This document shows positions 25,101 through 32,457 of a stretch of DNA of 64,000 nucleotides, in pieces (position 1 is the first letter of the stretch; each line of letters opens with the position of its first letter). The translations under genes and the position numbers were made by a program. Where the stretch lies: assembly GCA_027486655.1 (NCBI GenBank), contig JAIXOR010000024.1, positions 46,050-110,049 of the forward strand. Reading direction: 5' to 3'. Under the pieces are notes generated by a model, which worked only from the letters and a program-made list of their open reading frames with translations, searched no databases and had not been told where the DNA came from. This stretch comes from Verrucomicrobiaceae bacterium (lineage in GTDB: Bacteria > Verrucomicrobiota > Verrucomicrobiia > Verrucomicrobiales > Akkermansiaceae).

Positions 25101-27769
25101 GCGGGAGTGAGCGTGCCGGGATCGAGACGGAGCAGGTCGATGAGGATGCGGCGCAGCGGCCCGACCTCCGGAGCAGAGTTGGTCGAATTCTTGTAGGTTT
25201 CCACCGCGGCCGACGGAGCCAACAACATTCTTCCCTTGGCATCGCGGTTGGGGAATTTGTGTTCGAAGAACGTCACCGTGGCGTCGGCCCAGGGCTGATA
25301 GGTGTCCGTGAAGAACGTTTGGTCGCGGGTGTGGTCGTAGATGTCTGCCAGCAGGATGGCCAGATCGGTCATGCCTCCGCGGTGTTCGGTCAGGTGGATG
25401 GGGACACTCCTGCCGAAAACGCAATCCCCACCGACACCGGTTCCCTCGTAAAGCAAGATGCCCGGATTGTTTTCGTGGACCATGGCGCGCTCGCGGCAAA
25501 GGGGTAGAATATCGCGGCAATAACGGGATATCTGTTCGGTCATGTCGTAGTCGCCGCTGGTGAGCATCGGCCAATAGATGTGCCGGGTGTTCTGCCAGAA
25601 GAGCCGGTTCCCGTTCCAATCGCGGTAATCGGCATTCTGGGCATTGGCGCTGATACCGAAGAAGCTCGGATAGCCGACCGGGCGATCCATGGTCAGCGTG
25701 GAACCATTGAACGGAGTGGGGTATTTGCCGCGGGTGGTGCAGGCGTTGATGAACCTCTGGTGGGCATAGTACTTCGAAATGAGGCGGGGCTGGTTGTTGC
25801 TGCCGCCGATGTGGAGGTAGCTGCGGTTCCAGAATGCGGCCCACCAGTTCTGGTGCGCGGTGAAGTCGGCAGCGGCATTTCGTGCGAGCCTGGACGTAGC
25901 AAGTGCTTCGAGGTCGCTCTTCCAGTTTGCGGCGACGGGATAGACTCCTGCTTGGACATCGATCGTGAGATCGATATTGGTGGTGCTGTTTCGCACCAGC
26001 TTCTGCGCCCCGCTGCGGGTCATGCCGGTACCGCTCATCCGGCCGCCGAAGGTGCGGTTCATGATCGGATCCTGCATGCTGGCGAGCGAGTTGGTGAGCC
26101 CTTCCGAGGTGAGATTGTTAAAGAACGCGGAGGCTCGGTTGCGGTGATACCAAGTGATGGCGTTTGTCCCATCATTGAGAACGTAGGCCCCCCGGTGCAC
26201 GTCGGCGATGGCCGTAGCGGTATTCAGCGGGCGCAAATCCATCTCATAGGAGGCCTCGACCGATACCGGAGCATCGCTGTCGCCCGCGACATGGATGACG
26301 GAATGGTTCGCATCCACCCAGGCTTGAAGGCGCGTCTGGCCACCGGGATTTCCCGCCGTGATGAGGATGCGGCCGGTGGCAAGATCGAGCGTTTGGTTGA
26401 ACGGCTGACCCGTTGCGAAGGGGTTTGGCGAGAGTTTCACCCGCACGCGACCGAGCTTGATGTTGGTGTTGCCTTCGCTCTCGGCATCCGAGCGGCCGAT
26501 GTAGAACAACAGGTCGCCATTTCCCTCGACCCAGAGGTTGAGCGTGGTTTCGCCATTACCAAGCGGCATCGATTCCCAGGAGTAGGTGCTCGGAGTGGTC
26601 CAAACTTCGTTGTAATCCGCCAAGGTTCCCGGAGGCGAGGGAGGGATCACGATCTCACTGATCGAGAAATCATCGAGCATGAAGCCGAAGTAGGAGTTGG
26701 CGGCAATGCTCAGGGTGTGCGTGGTCGAGGTCGCTGTGAAGTCCAGCGTTTGCAGCGCGTAGCTGACGTCGGTGTTGCCACTGCCGACCTCGGGGAGTTC
26801 GGCGAAAGCGACGTTCTTCGCCGTTGGCGCGCCGCTGGTATTCACGCTGGCGGTGAGTGAATCACCCGCTGTCGTCAAATTCCTCCGGGAAGCATAAAAC
26901 GAAACGCGATAGGACGAACCACTGGCGAGGCCGGTGAGCTGAGCATTTGCGGAATAGGTGTTGCCTGCGCTGCAGACATTCATCGCGTAGGAGCCGCCGC
27001 GTGGCGCACCGAACGCGGAGGCGGATGACATGAACCATCGCGCGGTGTTGGTGAAGGACCAACCGGGGATGGAAACCTGGTTGGCGAGCCAATAGCCGGT
27101 GGCCGTCGGGGTGACAGAGGGCGCGTTGTTGGTTTCAAATCCGCCGTTGCCGCCCGCGACCGCAGGTGGTGACGGGGGAATCACGACTTCGCTGATCGAG
27201 AAATCATCGAGCATGAATCCATAGTAGGAATTCGCGGTAACGCTCAGGCTGTGCGTGGTGGAGGTCGCTGTGAAGTCGAGAGTCTGCAACGCGTAGTTGA
27301 CGTCGGTATTGCCGCCGCCGACCGCGGGGAGTTCGGCGAAGGTGACGTTCTTTGCCGTCGGAGCGCCGTTGGTATCCACGCTGGCGGATAGCGAATCGCC
27401 CGATGTCGTGGTGTTGCGCCGCGATGCATAAAACGAAACGCGATAGGAAGAGCCGCTGACAAGACCGGTGAGCTGGGTGCTGGCAGTGTAGGCGTTACCG
27501 GCGCTGCAGAGGTTCAACGCGTAAGAGCCGCTGCGAGTCGCCCCGAAAGCGGCAGTCGATGACTGGAACCATCGAGCGGTGTTGTTGAAGGACCAACCGG
27601 GGATCGAAACCTGATTGGCGAACCAATATCCGGTGGCCACAGGTGTAACGGCATTCGCGTTGTTGGTCTCGAATCCGCCGTTTCCATTGGAAATTCCTGG
27701 AGTGGCCGATCCAGGCGCGATCAGCAGCAAGAATGACGAAACAAAGACGAGGGCAACATGTGAATTCAT
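22181..27769 (-). CDS. Giant mosaic DUF5703/GH95-like glycosidase (1862 aa)
   Basis: A signal peptide (residues 1-22) is followed by two tandem copies of a 178-residue beta module (29-202 and 207-380). DUF5703 follows at about 386-640 (VWTTPSTYSWESMPLGNGET, LWVEGNGDLLFYIGRSDA), then an (alpha/alpha)6 barrel to about 1110 (HQNWWAAFWNRSYLHIGGSN, LTEHRGGMTDLAILLADIYD). Next come a discoidin-like domain (KACDADASTSWRHGTSSG), a PATR strand (LVKTGSGTLSLIDAATHSG), a LamG-like domain (VAGFSRRFDASTFSLSNGA) and a second PATR strand. The C-terminal module contains YQLQRCDDLSGPWQNIG and ends PRRFYRISVSP. It combines catalytic, binding and display parts. It begins 32 nt after the paired hairpins behind the PEP-CTERM gene, so it may be read by partial read-through. 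Catalytic specificity is unknown. Confidence 0.92.
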   Translation of the reverse strand: MNSHVALVFVSSFLLLIAPGSATPGISNGNGGFETNNANAVTPVATGYWFANQVSIPGWSFNNTARWFQSSTAAFGATRSGSYALNLCSAGNAYTASTQLTGLVSGSSYRVSFYASRRNTTTSGDSLSASVDTNGAPTAKNVTFAELPAVGGGNTDVNYALQTLDFTATSTTHSLSVTANSYYGFMLDDFSISEVVIPPSPPAVAGGNGGFETNNAPSVTPTATGYWLANQVSIPGWSFTNTARWFMSSASAFGAPRGGSYAMNVCSAGNTYSANAQLTGLASGSSYRVSFYASRRNLTTAGDSLTASVNTSGAPTAKNVAFAELPEVGSGNTDVSYALQTLDFTATSTTHTLSIAANSYFGFMLDDFSISEIVIPPSPPGTLADYNEVWTTPSTYSWESMPLGNGETTLNLWVEGNGDLLFYIGRSDAESEGNTNIKLGRVRVKLSPNPFATGQPFNQTLDLATGRILITAGNPGGQTRLQAWVDANHSVIHVAGDSDAPVSVEASYEMDLRPLNTATAIADVHRGAYVLNDGTNAITWYHRNRASAFFNNLTSEGLTNSLASMQDPIMNRTFGGRMSGTGMTRSGAQKLVRNSTTNIDLTIDVQAGVYPVAANWKSDLEALATSRLARNAAADFTAHQNWWAAFWNRSYLHIGGSNNQPRLISKYYAHQRFINACTTRGKYPTPFNGSTLTMDRPVGYPSFFGISANAQNADYRDWNGNRLFWQNTRHIYWPMLTSGDYDMTEQISRYCRDILPLCRERAMVHENNPGILLYEGTGVGGDCVFGRSVPIHLTEHRGGMTDLAILLADIYDHTRDQTFFTDTYQPWADATVTFFEHKFPNRDAKGRMLLAPSAAVETYKNSTNSAPEVGPLRRILIDLLRLDPGTLTPAQRNRYQALLDIMPQPPLKTVLNQPMLGVYQTGDAGRDMIETPSLYSVWPAREAGLGRLSLLAAGRRDHGTRMVTFDGTPASSSESGGWLYTPTVAAQLNLPQQAKFYALRNFLEPVPSTVGIGSQTVSNPYPGKPRFHAFWESRFDYIPDQCHGGSTIHGLENMIVQSQGSKIYLFPAWPEEWDVNFKVHAAQNTVLEGVFQNGVLQSLTVTPSSRAADVINMSTAANRVRGIVGTCVADTSYLLGLPAMRDGLPVLPAATASPVTGSWFSQYGSTLDGALAGPFTAADWGGSMAKGNSIFLHVLEWPGETLTLPPLALGRQISGNAVLTGGTATVTQSATGVSITLPVANRDPIDTIIRLDLDGSAEALARHQPYVGSTTTGMTANGSAASGGYEAAKACDADASTSWRHGTSSGTLTIPFASTRNLNRIDVQFDNGASVTGQNISVTLEAQSPSGSWSTLWTGTSYTQVLSRPLEPVQAIAIRLTTNAQGVRQMDAFVEAPPYTRSDDGSTGSTTIEVPAYDALFLESLTGRSDLVKTGSGTLSLIDAATHSGATRIVDGTLLLHPPLSAPVAGFSRRFDASTFSLSNGATVSQWNDLSPNSAHATAQTGQPPTFIANALSGRGALRFTGSAANTSQSLNFTRDSSVRTVFSVFRGASFLITDRDACHFHRPNNTDAAAPIWAPVANAWNSPYVLNGRTWVNGTQVDGSTSPMPTASNNGFNQITVSTTGPTQADGFNRDRIYHAGNQDQAEVILYNSTLTEVQRLGTERYLRTKWFGEAPVVSILPPGTALSVEDTATFDLNGASQTVASLAISPEGTVNLNGGNLTLAGNSGSAVIQGVITGSGSLTNTGTLRLVGDASLSFTGSFTNNGVLDIMTWKGSLPAGFINNGIVLDRSNVRVNSFLKSGNSFTVKIAGYSGHNYQLQRCDDLSGPWQNIGSAQPGIGAELTFTDPDGAGGPRRFYRISVSP
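26630..27685 (-). repeat. In-gene tandem duplication, two 178-residue modules
   Basis: Residues 29-202 and 207-380 of the 1862-aa protein are nearly the same (shared blocks VSIPGWSF.NTARWF, SGSSYRVSFYASRRN, TSGAPTAKNV/TNGAPTAKNV, YALQTLDFTATSTTH, GFMLDDFSISE). The period is 534 nt (27164-27685 and 26630-27151). The module looks like a carbohydrate-binding beta-sandwich of the PEP-CTERM-associated type, which is an inference. Confidence 0.9.
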
Positions 27770-27800
27770 TAACGCAAGATAAAGTGAGCCAAGAATAGAA

Positions 27801-27856
27801 ACGGGACACGGAAACCCTTACCGTGCCCCGTCTTTTGATTGCCCCTCCAGAGGCAA
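27801..27856 (-). terminator. Paired hairpins downstream of the small PEP-CTERM gene
   Basis: On the minus strand the first hairpin is TTGCCTC-TGGA-GGGGCAA (27839-27856, 7 bp with one G.U). The second has an 11-bp stem with one G.U (27821-27831 with 27801-27811) around the loop TAAGGGTTT, followed by TTCTATTCTT. The pair lies 50 nt after the stop of the PEP-CTERM gene and 32 nt before the ATG of the giant gene. It may terminate or attenuate transcription. A near-identical arrangement occurs at 62302-62360. Confidence 0.7.
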
Positions 27857-27906
27857 AGTGTTTGGAAGTCGTCAGATTGAAGGGTTTATCTTCCCGATTT
27901 CGTGGA

Positions 27907-28605
27907 TCACCGCCGACGGCGCAGCAGGGCGAGCAAGCCGATGCCACCGAGAAGTGCGGAGCCTGGTTCAGGGATGGCGGTGAGGCTGAAGTTATCGATC
28001 CTGACTTGTTGAACGGCATTCATATTGACCAAACCGGGCCAATCCGTAACCCATCCGACATAATTAATGCCGGCAGCCACCAAGTCCGCGCCGCTGCGAG
28101 TGTATGTGATCGTGGCCACCGTATTGGATTTGAATCGGACCAGATTGTTGGTATCGATGGTTCCGGCATCGGTTCCATTCCAGTTGTGCTGGGACCCTGT
28201 GAATCCGACCGTCATCCAGGATTCGCCCCACGATCCGGCACCCGCGCCACCAAGAGGTGTGGTATCGATAGTCATTGTGACTGTGTAGTCATAACCTGAC
28301 ACCGGGGTGAAGGTGAGAAAGTTGCTGCTGGTGGGAGTTGCGACATTGCTATCGCCGTAGTCCCGTTGGCCCCAACCGCCTACTTCGGCACCACTGCCCC
28401 AAACCGCCGATGAGCTGCCGCCGAGGACTGAATTCCGGATAGTGGGAGCAGATCCAGCCAGCGTCTGGGTGTATGGGCCACCTGAGACGATATTCTGCTG
28501 ATCGTTGAAGTTATCGGAATAAATCACCGTGGTCGCCTGAGCGGCCAGGGTCAGAGCCGCCATGACGACGGAAGCTTTGAGGATGGGACTGGGCTTGTAT
28601 TTCAT
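27907..28605 (-). CDS. Small PEP-CTERM protein made of a single DFND module
   Basis: This encodes 232 residues: a signal peptide (MKYKPSPILKASVVMAALTL), one DFND module at about 28-205 (IYSDNFNDQQNIVSGGPY, GGWGQRDYGDSNVATPTSSN, FTGSQHNWNGTDA, YVGWVTDWPGLVN), and a PEP-CTERM sorting tail (IPEPGSALLGGIGLLALL then four Arg). Known PEP-CTERM proteins are processed by an exosortase and displayed at the surface; no exosortase gene lies in this window. The module recurs in the genes at 19016 and 28661 but stands alone here, which defines its limits. The codon-level similarity between the three copies is visible around VATPTSSNFL. Confidence 0.93.
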   Translation of the reverse strand: MKYKPSPILKASVVMAALTLAAQATTVIYSDNFNDQQNIVSGGPYTQTLAGSAPTIRNSVLGGSSSAVWGSGAEVGGWGQRDYGDSNVATPTSSNFLTFTPVSGYDYTVTMTIDTTPLGGAGAGSWGESWMTVGFTGSQHNWNGTDAGTIDTNNLVRFKSNTVATITYTRSGADLVAAGINYVGWVTDWPGLVNMNAVQQVRIDNFSLTAIPEPGSALLGGIGLLALLRRRR

Positions 28606-28660
28606 GATTACTTTGGTTTGCGATGGAGAATGGTCTCAATAAATGATTTTCAAATATCTA

Positions 28661-31297
28661 TTACTTTGCGCGGACCTGGATGAAGAGTTTGGAATTGCTG
28701 AGAAGGCTGTTTGTCAGCGTGACCGGAACGGTTTCCACCTGACCGCTGAGGCTTGGAACGCCTTGGACAGCACCGGTGTCCTCGGTCCACGTGGCGAGAT
28801 CCGTGGAATACCAAACCGTGTAATTCAGGCCGGTGAGCGACTGCTGGCGCCGGGTGTAGCTGAAAGTGCCGGTGGTCTTGTCGAGGCCGGCGGCGATTGG
28901 GTTGATCGATGAACCACTGTTTGGAATGAGCCCGAAGGCATATTCCTCCTGGTTGGTCAGTCCATCGTCGTCAAGATCCCCGGCTTCAGTTCCGGCGGCG
29001 AGGCCGTATGTTGATCCCCAATCGTCATAATCGGTGCCGACATCCAGTGTGAGTTCGCCGGTAACTTCCGAGAAGGTCCAGTCTCCCTTGGCATCCGTCA
29101 TGGTCCAAGTCACTCCATCCAATTGCTGCGTGAATCCGACCACGTTAAATGTCGTGGGGTCGAAGGACTCACCTGTGAGCGAAGCCCGGTCCACCAAGGT
29201 CCAGATGTAACCATTCGTGCCAGTGACCGCCGAAGCATCGATGACGAAATCACCATTGAACGTGGCGGCTCCGGTTCCGGTGACCAGATTGCTTGCAGGA
29301 CTTTCATCGACGTAGAACCTCATTTGTGCGTTATCCGCGAGAACGAGTGAGCCGGCATTGACGGTTGTATCTCCTGCATAGGAATTCACGCCGCCAAGAG
29401 TCAATGTTCCAGCCCCTTCCTTCGTGAGTCCGCCACCAGCGTTTCGGAGATTGGCGAGGATTCCAATATTGAATCCATTCGTATCGATGATAGCGCCACC
29501 GTAGGCGACATAGGTGTTGGCTCCCCCCCCGTAGGTGGTGATGAAATCGGCGTTGTCCGCGCCAATCGCCTTGAGCGTGCCGCCGTTGAATGTGAACCAG
29601 GCGTTGTTGTTCGTACCCGCCTCGCGGTTGGCGACCCTGATCGACGGGGCGCGAAGTTCGCCGCCATTGAGGTCGATGGCGAAGGTCGCCCCGGTGTTGA
29701 CCGATCCGTCCACGCCGTTGGTGGCGGTGACGGTGCCGCCGGAAACCACGAGGCGGCCCCAATCGGCGCTGGCGGGTGCGGAGATGATGCGGTTGGCGGT
29801 GAATGTGCCTCCCGAGATGCTCAGGTTGGCGCGGCCGACCGCGGCATCCCCGGTGATGGTGACAGTTGAATCAAAGCCGAGCATCGGGTTGGTGGCGTAG
29901 AATCCAGAGTTGGAGCTGAATCCTTGAACGGTCAGGCTGGCAGCGGAAAGCCCACCATCCAACAGACTGACATTGGTGAAGTTGCCGCTGGCGTTTCCGA
30001 CGTTCACGGCCCCGGCGATGATGCCCGGATCGAGGAACACGCTGCCTCCGAACGCGTTGAAGAACGCGTTATTCGAAGCGGAATTGACCCAGGGCGCCCC
30101 CGTCCAGTTCGCATCGGAGGTGTTCCATAGACTGCTCGCATTCTGGTTGTTCCAGATGAAGTTCGGCCCGGGAGCCCAGCGGGCATACAGCGTGGTGTCC
30201 GCATTGATGGTGAAAGTGTCCGCGGAATTGTAGTTTGTTCCGCTGCCGTCAGCCGCCGTGTTCCAACCGCTGAAAGTGAAGCTGGTCCGGGTGAGGGAGC
30301 CCGTGTTACCGAGGACAGTGACAGTAGAGCCGCCGGCATGCGGGTTGCTCGCGTCCACCGGCACGCTTCCGCCAGTGCTGCCGTTGCCATCGTAGGTCAG
30401 GGTGTAGCTGCCGACTGGAATCCACTTCGCGTAGAGCGTCGTGGCATTGTAGATCGTGAATGTGGCGGACGGGCTGTAATCGATTCCGGAGCCGTTGGAA
30501 GCCGTGTTCCAACCGCCGAAGTTGAAACCCGTGCGGGTCATCGTGCCGGCACCCGCGACGGCGGCAGTGCCGCCAAAAGTGTAGGGACTGCTAGGATCGG
30601 TCGGGATGGAACCCCCGTCGCTGCCATTTCCATCGTAGGTCACGGTGGGGTTGGCGACACCGGCAATGAGCCTGAAGTTGTCAATCTTGACCTGTGCCGC
30701 AGCGTTCAGGTTGACCGTGCCGGCGCGATCCGTGATCCAGCCGACGTATTGAACCCCGCCAGCGACGAGATCGGAACCGTTCAGCGTGTAGGAGAGGTTG
30801 GCGACTTGGTTGGAGTTCCACCGCACCAGTTGCCCCACGGCAATGGTCGAAGCATCCACCCCGTTCCAGTTGTGCTGGCTGCTGGTGAAGCCGACGGTGA
30901 ACCAGGAACTGGTGCCACCCGGGTCGGCACCCGCGAGCGCAGTCGTATCGATGGTGGCTTCAAGGCGGTAAACCCGGCCGGAATCAGGCGTGAAGGGAAG
31001 GAAGTTGCTGCTGGTGGGCGTCGCCACGTTGCTGTCGGCGTAGTCACGCTGGCCCCAACCTCCGGCTTCCACTCCTGCCAACCAGGTCGCGCTGGAACTT
31101 GACCCAAGCGTTCCGGTCCTCACCGTCGGAACCGAGTTCGCGAGGGTCTGGGTGTAGGGACCGCCAGAGAAGAGGTTCTGCTGGTCGTTGAAATCATCGA
31201 AGTAGATCGTCTCCGCGGTCGCCACATGGGCGGAGAGCGAGAGCGCCAACGATGCAAATAGTGCACCAAAGCGGAGGGAAATGGGCATGGATTTCAT
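28661..31297 (-). CDS. Secreted DFND/InlB/PATR mosaic protein without recognised catalytic domain
   Basis: This encodes 878 residues. A signal peptide (about 1-28, ending VATAET) precedes a DFND module (about 29-213). Two InlB-type repeats follow (VTYDGNGSDGGSIPTD to LYAKWIP; LTYDGNGSTGGSVPVD to LYARWAP). A PATR passenger runs over about 370-700 (WNNQNASSLWNTSDANWTG, GGGLTKEGAGTLTLGGVNSY). The C-terminal module starts TDYDDWGSTYGLAAGTEAGD, has DDDGLTNQEEYAFGLIP and SYTRRQQSLTGLNYTVWYST, and ends SKLFIQVRAK. The PATR block is shared with the 1751-aa protein at 39505. It is the first gene of cluster 1, transcribed divergently from an AraC-family gene. A role in binding or surface display is inferred. 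Confidence 0.9.
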   Translation of the reverse strand: MKSMPISLRFGALFASLALSLSAHVATAETIYFDDFNDQQNLFSGGPYTQTLANSVPTVRTGTLGSSSSATWLAGVEAGGWGQRDYADSNVATPTSSNFLPFTPDSGRVYRLEATIDTTALAGADPGGTSSWFTVGFTSSQHNWNGVDASTIAVGQLVRWNSNQVANLSYTLNGSDLVAGGVQYVGWITDRAGTVNLNAAAQVKIDNFRLIAGVANPTVTYDGNGSDGGSIPTDPSSPYTFGGTAAVAGAGTMTRTGFNFGGWNTASNGSGIDYSPSATFTIYNATTLYAKWIPVGSYTLTYDGNGSTGGSVPVDASNPHAGGSTVTVLGNTGSLTRTSFTFSGWNTAADGSGTNYNSADTFTINADTTLYARWAPGPNFIWNNQNASSLWNTSDANWTGAPWVNSASNNAFFNAFGGSVFLDPGIIAGAVNVGNASGNFTNVSLLDGGLSAASLTVQGFSSNSGFYATNPMLGFDSTVTITGDAAVGRANLSISGGTFTANRIISAPASADWGRLVVSGGTVTATNGVDGSVNTGATFAIDLNGGELRAPSIRVANREAGTNNNAWFTFNGGTLKAIGADNADFITTYGGGANTYVAYGGAIIDTNGFNIGILANLRNAGGGLTKEGAGTLTLGGVNSYAGDTTVNAGSLVLADNAQMRFYVDESPASNLVTGTGAATFNGDFVIDASAVTGTNGYIWTLVDRASLTGESFDPTTFNVVGFTQQLDGVTWTMTDAKGDWTFSEVTGELTLDVGTDYDDWGSTYGLAAGTEAGDLDDDGLTNQEEYAFGLIPNSGSSINPIAAGLDKTTGTFSYTRRQQSLTGLNYTVWYSTDLATWTEDTGAVQGVPSLSGQVETVPVTLTNSLLSNSKLFIQVRAK

Positions 31298-31452
31298 TTG
31301 GAATCAGTGCGGGGATTGGGATTTTTCGAGGCCTGCAAACGCCGGGCGAGTTCCGGAACTCACCCACGATGCTCTGGCAAGGTAGCAGCCAGCCCGGGCT
31401 GCTCTCAATAGATTCTCATTCTGAAATCTTGCATTTATCCTACAAGCGAGCC
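31298..31452. promoter_or_regulatory. Divergent promoter region between the mosaic gene and an AraC-family gene
   Basis: This 155-nt gap separates the minus-strand start of cluster 1 (31297) from the plus-strand regulator (31453). It contains TTGCATTTATCC (31429-31440), a weaker match to the TTGCATGNAYTT repeat found at 10661-10693. No clear -35/-10 pair can be assigned. Confidence 0.5.
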
Positions 31453-32361
31453 ATGGGTGTCCGCATGAGGCTGACAGACACGACGAACCCGAACACTTAC
31501 GATCAGGCCAGGACGTTGACCAGCCGCGAGCACGGCACGAGGGCTCACAACCTCGCCGAATGCTTTCGTATGCACCTGATTGGCATCTATTCCAACGTTG
31601 TGGGCCCGGAATGGAGCTCTAACGGAAAGTATGAAAGCGACCGCGTACATCACATCAATTTGAATCTCTCCGGTCGCAGGCAGGTTTGTTTCCAAGGGCG
31701 GACCTATCACCTCGAACCGGGAGAAGCCTGGTTGTTGCCCGCACATACGCTGGTGGAGCGCCGATGCGAAGAGACCTGCGAGGTCATTTACTTCCGATTC
31801 TTCTGCGAGTGCCTGCCGGGTGTGGACCCATTGCTCGATTGGAAGAACCGCGAGCCAAGGAGAATGCGTTCGATCGATCCTGATGAATGGTCCGGATGGA
31901 CCGAAGATGGCAAAACCTTGGGAATTTCAAGCATTCTGGGTCTACGAGGGCGCTTGATGTGGTGGTTGGTCGAATGCATTCCGGAACTCGACGAGGTGAT
32001 CTCCCAGCACCTGTCCAGCCACTCGAAGTTCTCGGCCGTATTCCAGCATATCGAAGATCACCTCGGAGCAGACCTGCGACTGGCGGACCTTGCCGAAGTG
32101 CATGGGATCAGTCCCGGTGCCTTTGCCGCGGCATTCACCCGAAGCACAGGTGTAAGCCCGAAGGAATACCTCACCCGCAGATTGAATCAGGAGGCGATCC
32201 GATGGGTGATGGGCTCGGACCTCAAAATCAAGGAGATCGCCGACAAGCTTCGCTTCAGTGACGAATTCTACTTCAGCCGGTTTTTCCAGAAGCAAAACGG
32301 AAGTCCGCCGCTGCGTTATCGCAGCTTGTTCCGTTCAAAACCCACGAAGCCCTTGGAATGA
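31453..32361 (+). CDS. AraC-family transcriptional regulator
   Basis: This encodes 302 residues from the ATG at 31453 (MGVRMRLTDTTNP). Longer in-frame starts lie inside the divergent gene and are rejected. The N-terminal half is a cupin-type effector domain (HHINLNLSGRRQVCFQGRTY, HLEPGEAWLLPAHTL). The C-terminal 100 residues are a double helix-turn-helix (LRLADLAEVHGISPGAFAAA; IKEIADKLRFSDEFYFSRFF), the AraC signature. It probably senses a sugar released from the polysaccharide and controls the adjacent clusters. It is one of only two genes on the plus strand. The ligand is unknown. Confidence 0.93.
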   Translation: MGVRMRLTDTTNPNTYDQARTLTSREHGTRAHNLAECFRMHLIGIYSNVVGPEWSSNGKYESDRVHHINLNLSGRRQVCFQGRTYHLEPGEAWLLPAHTLVERRCEETCEVIYFRFFCECLPGVDPLLDWKNREPRRMRSIDPDEWSGWTEDGKTLGISSILGLRGRLMWWLVECIPELDEVISQHLSSHSKFSAVFQHIEDHLGADLRLADLAEVHGISPGAFAAAFTRSTGVSPKEYLTRRLNQEAIRWVMGSDLKIKEIADKLRFSDEFYFSRFFQKQNGSPPLRYRSLFRSKPTKPLE

Positions 32362-32457
32362 ACGTATCGCGATGACCAGGGTTTTACCGAATGGTTTGAA
32401 ACGTTCGCACTCGCGCGATTTCGGCCGGGTTCGGCCCCATGTTGAGGTTACAGGACT

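Noticed and set aside
28634..28641. Shared 8-mer TATTGAGA upstream of the genes starting at 28605 and 31297
   Set aside because: Too short, and at different distances from the two start codons; likely chance.
29521..29530. Run of C residues in the PATR mosaic gene
   Set aside because: Considered as a phase-variable tract, but the frame is intact and the run is short; no evidence of slippage.
32362..32457. Gap between the convergent AraC and oxygenase genes
   Set aside because: Looked for a bidirectional terminator; only four-base stems were found.
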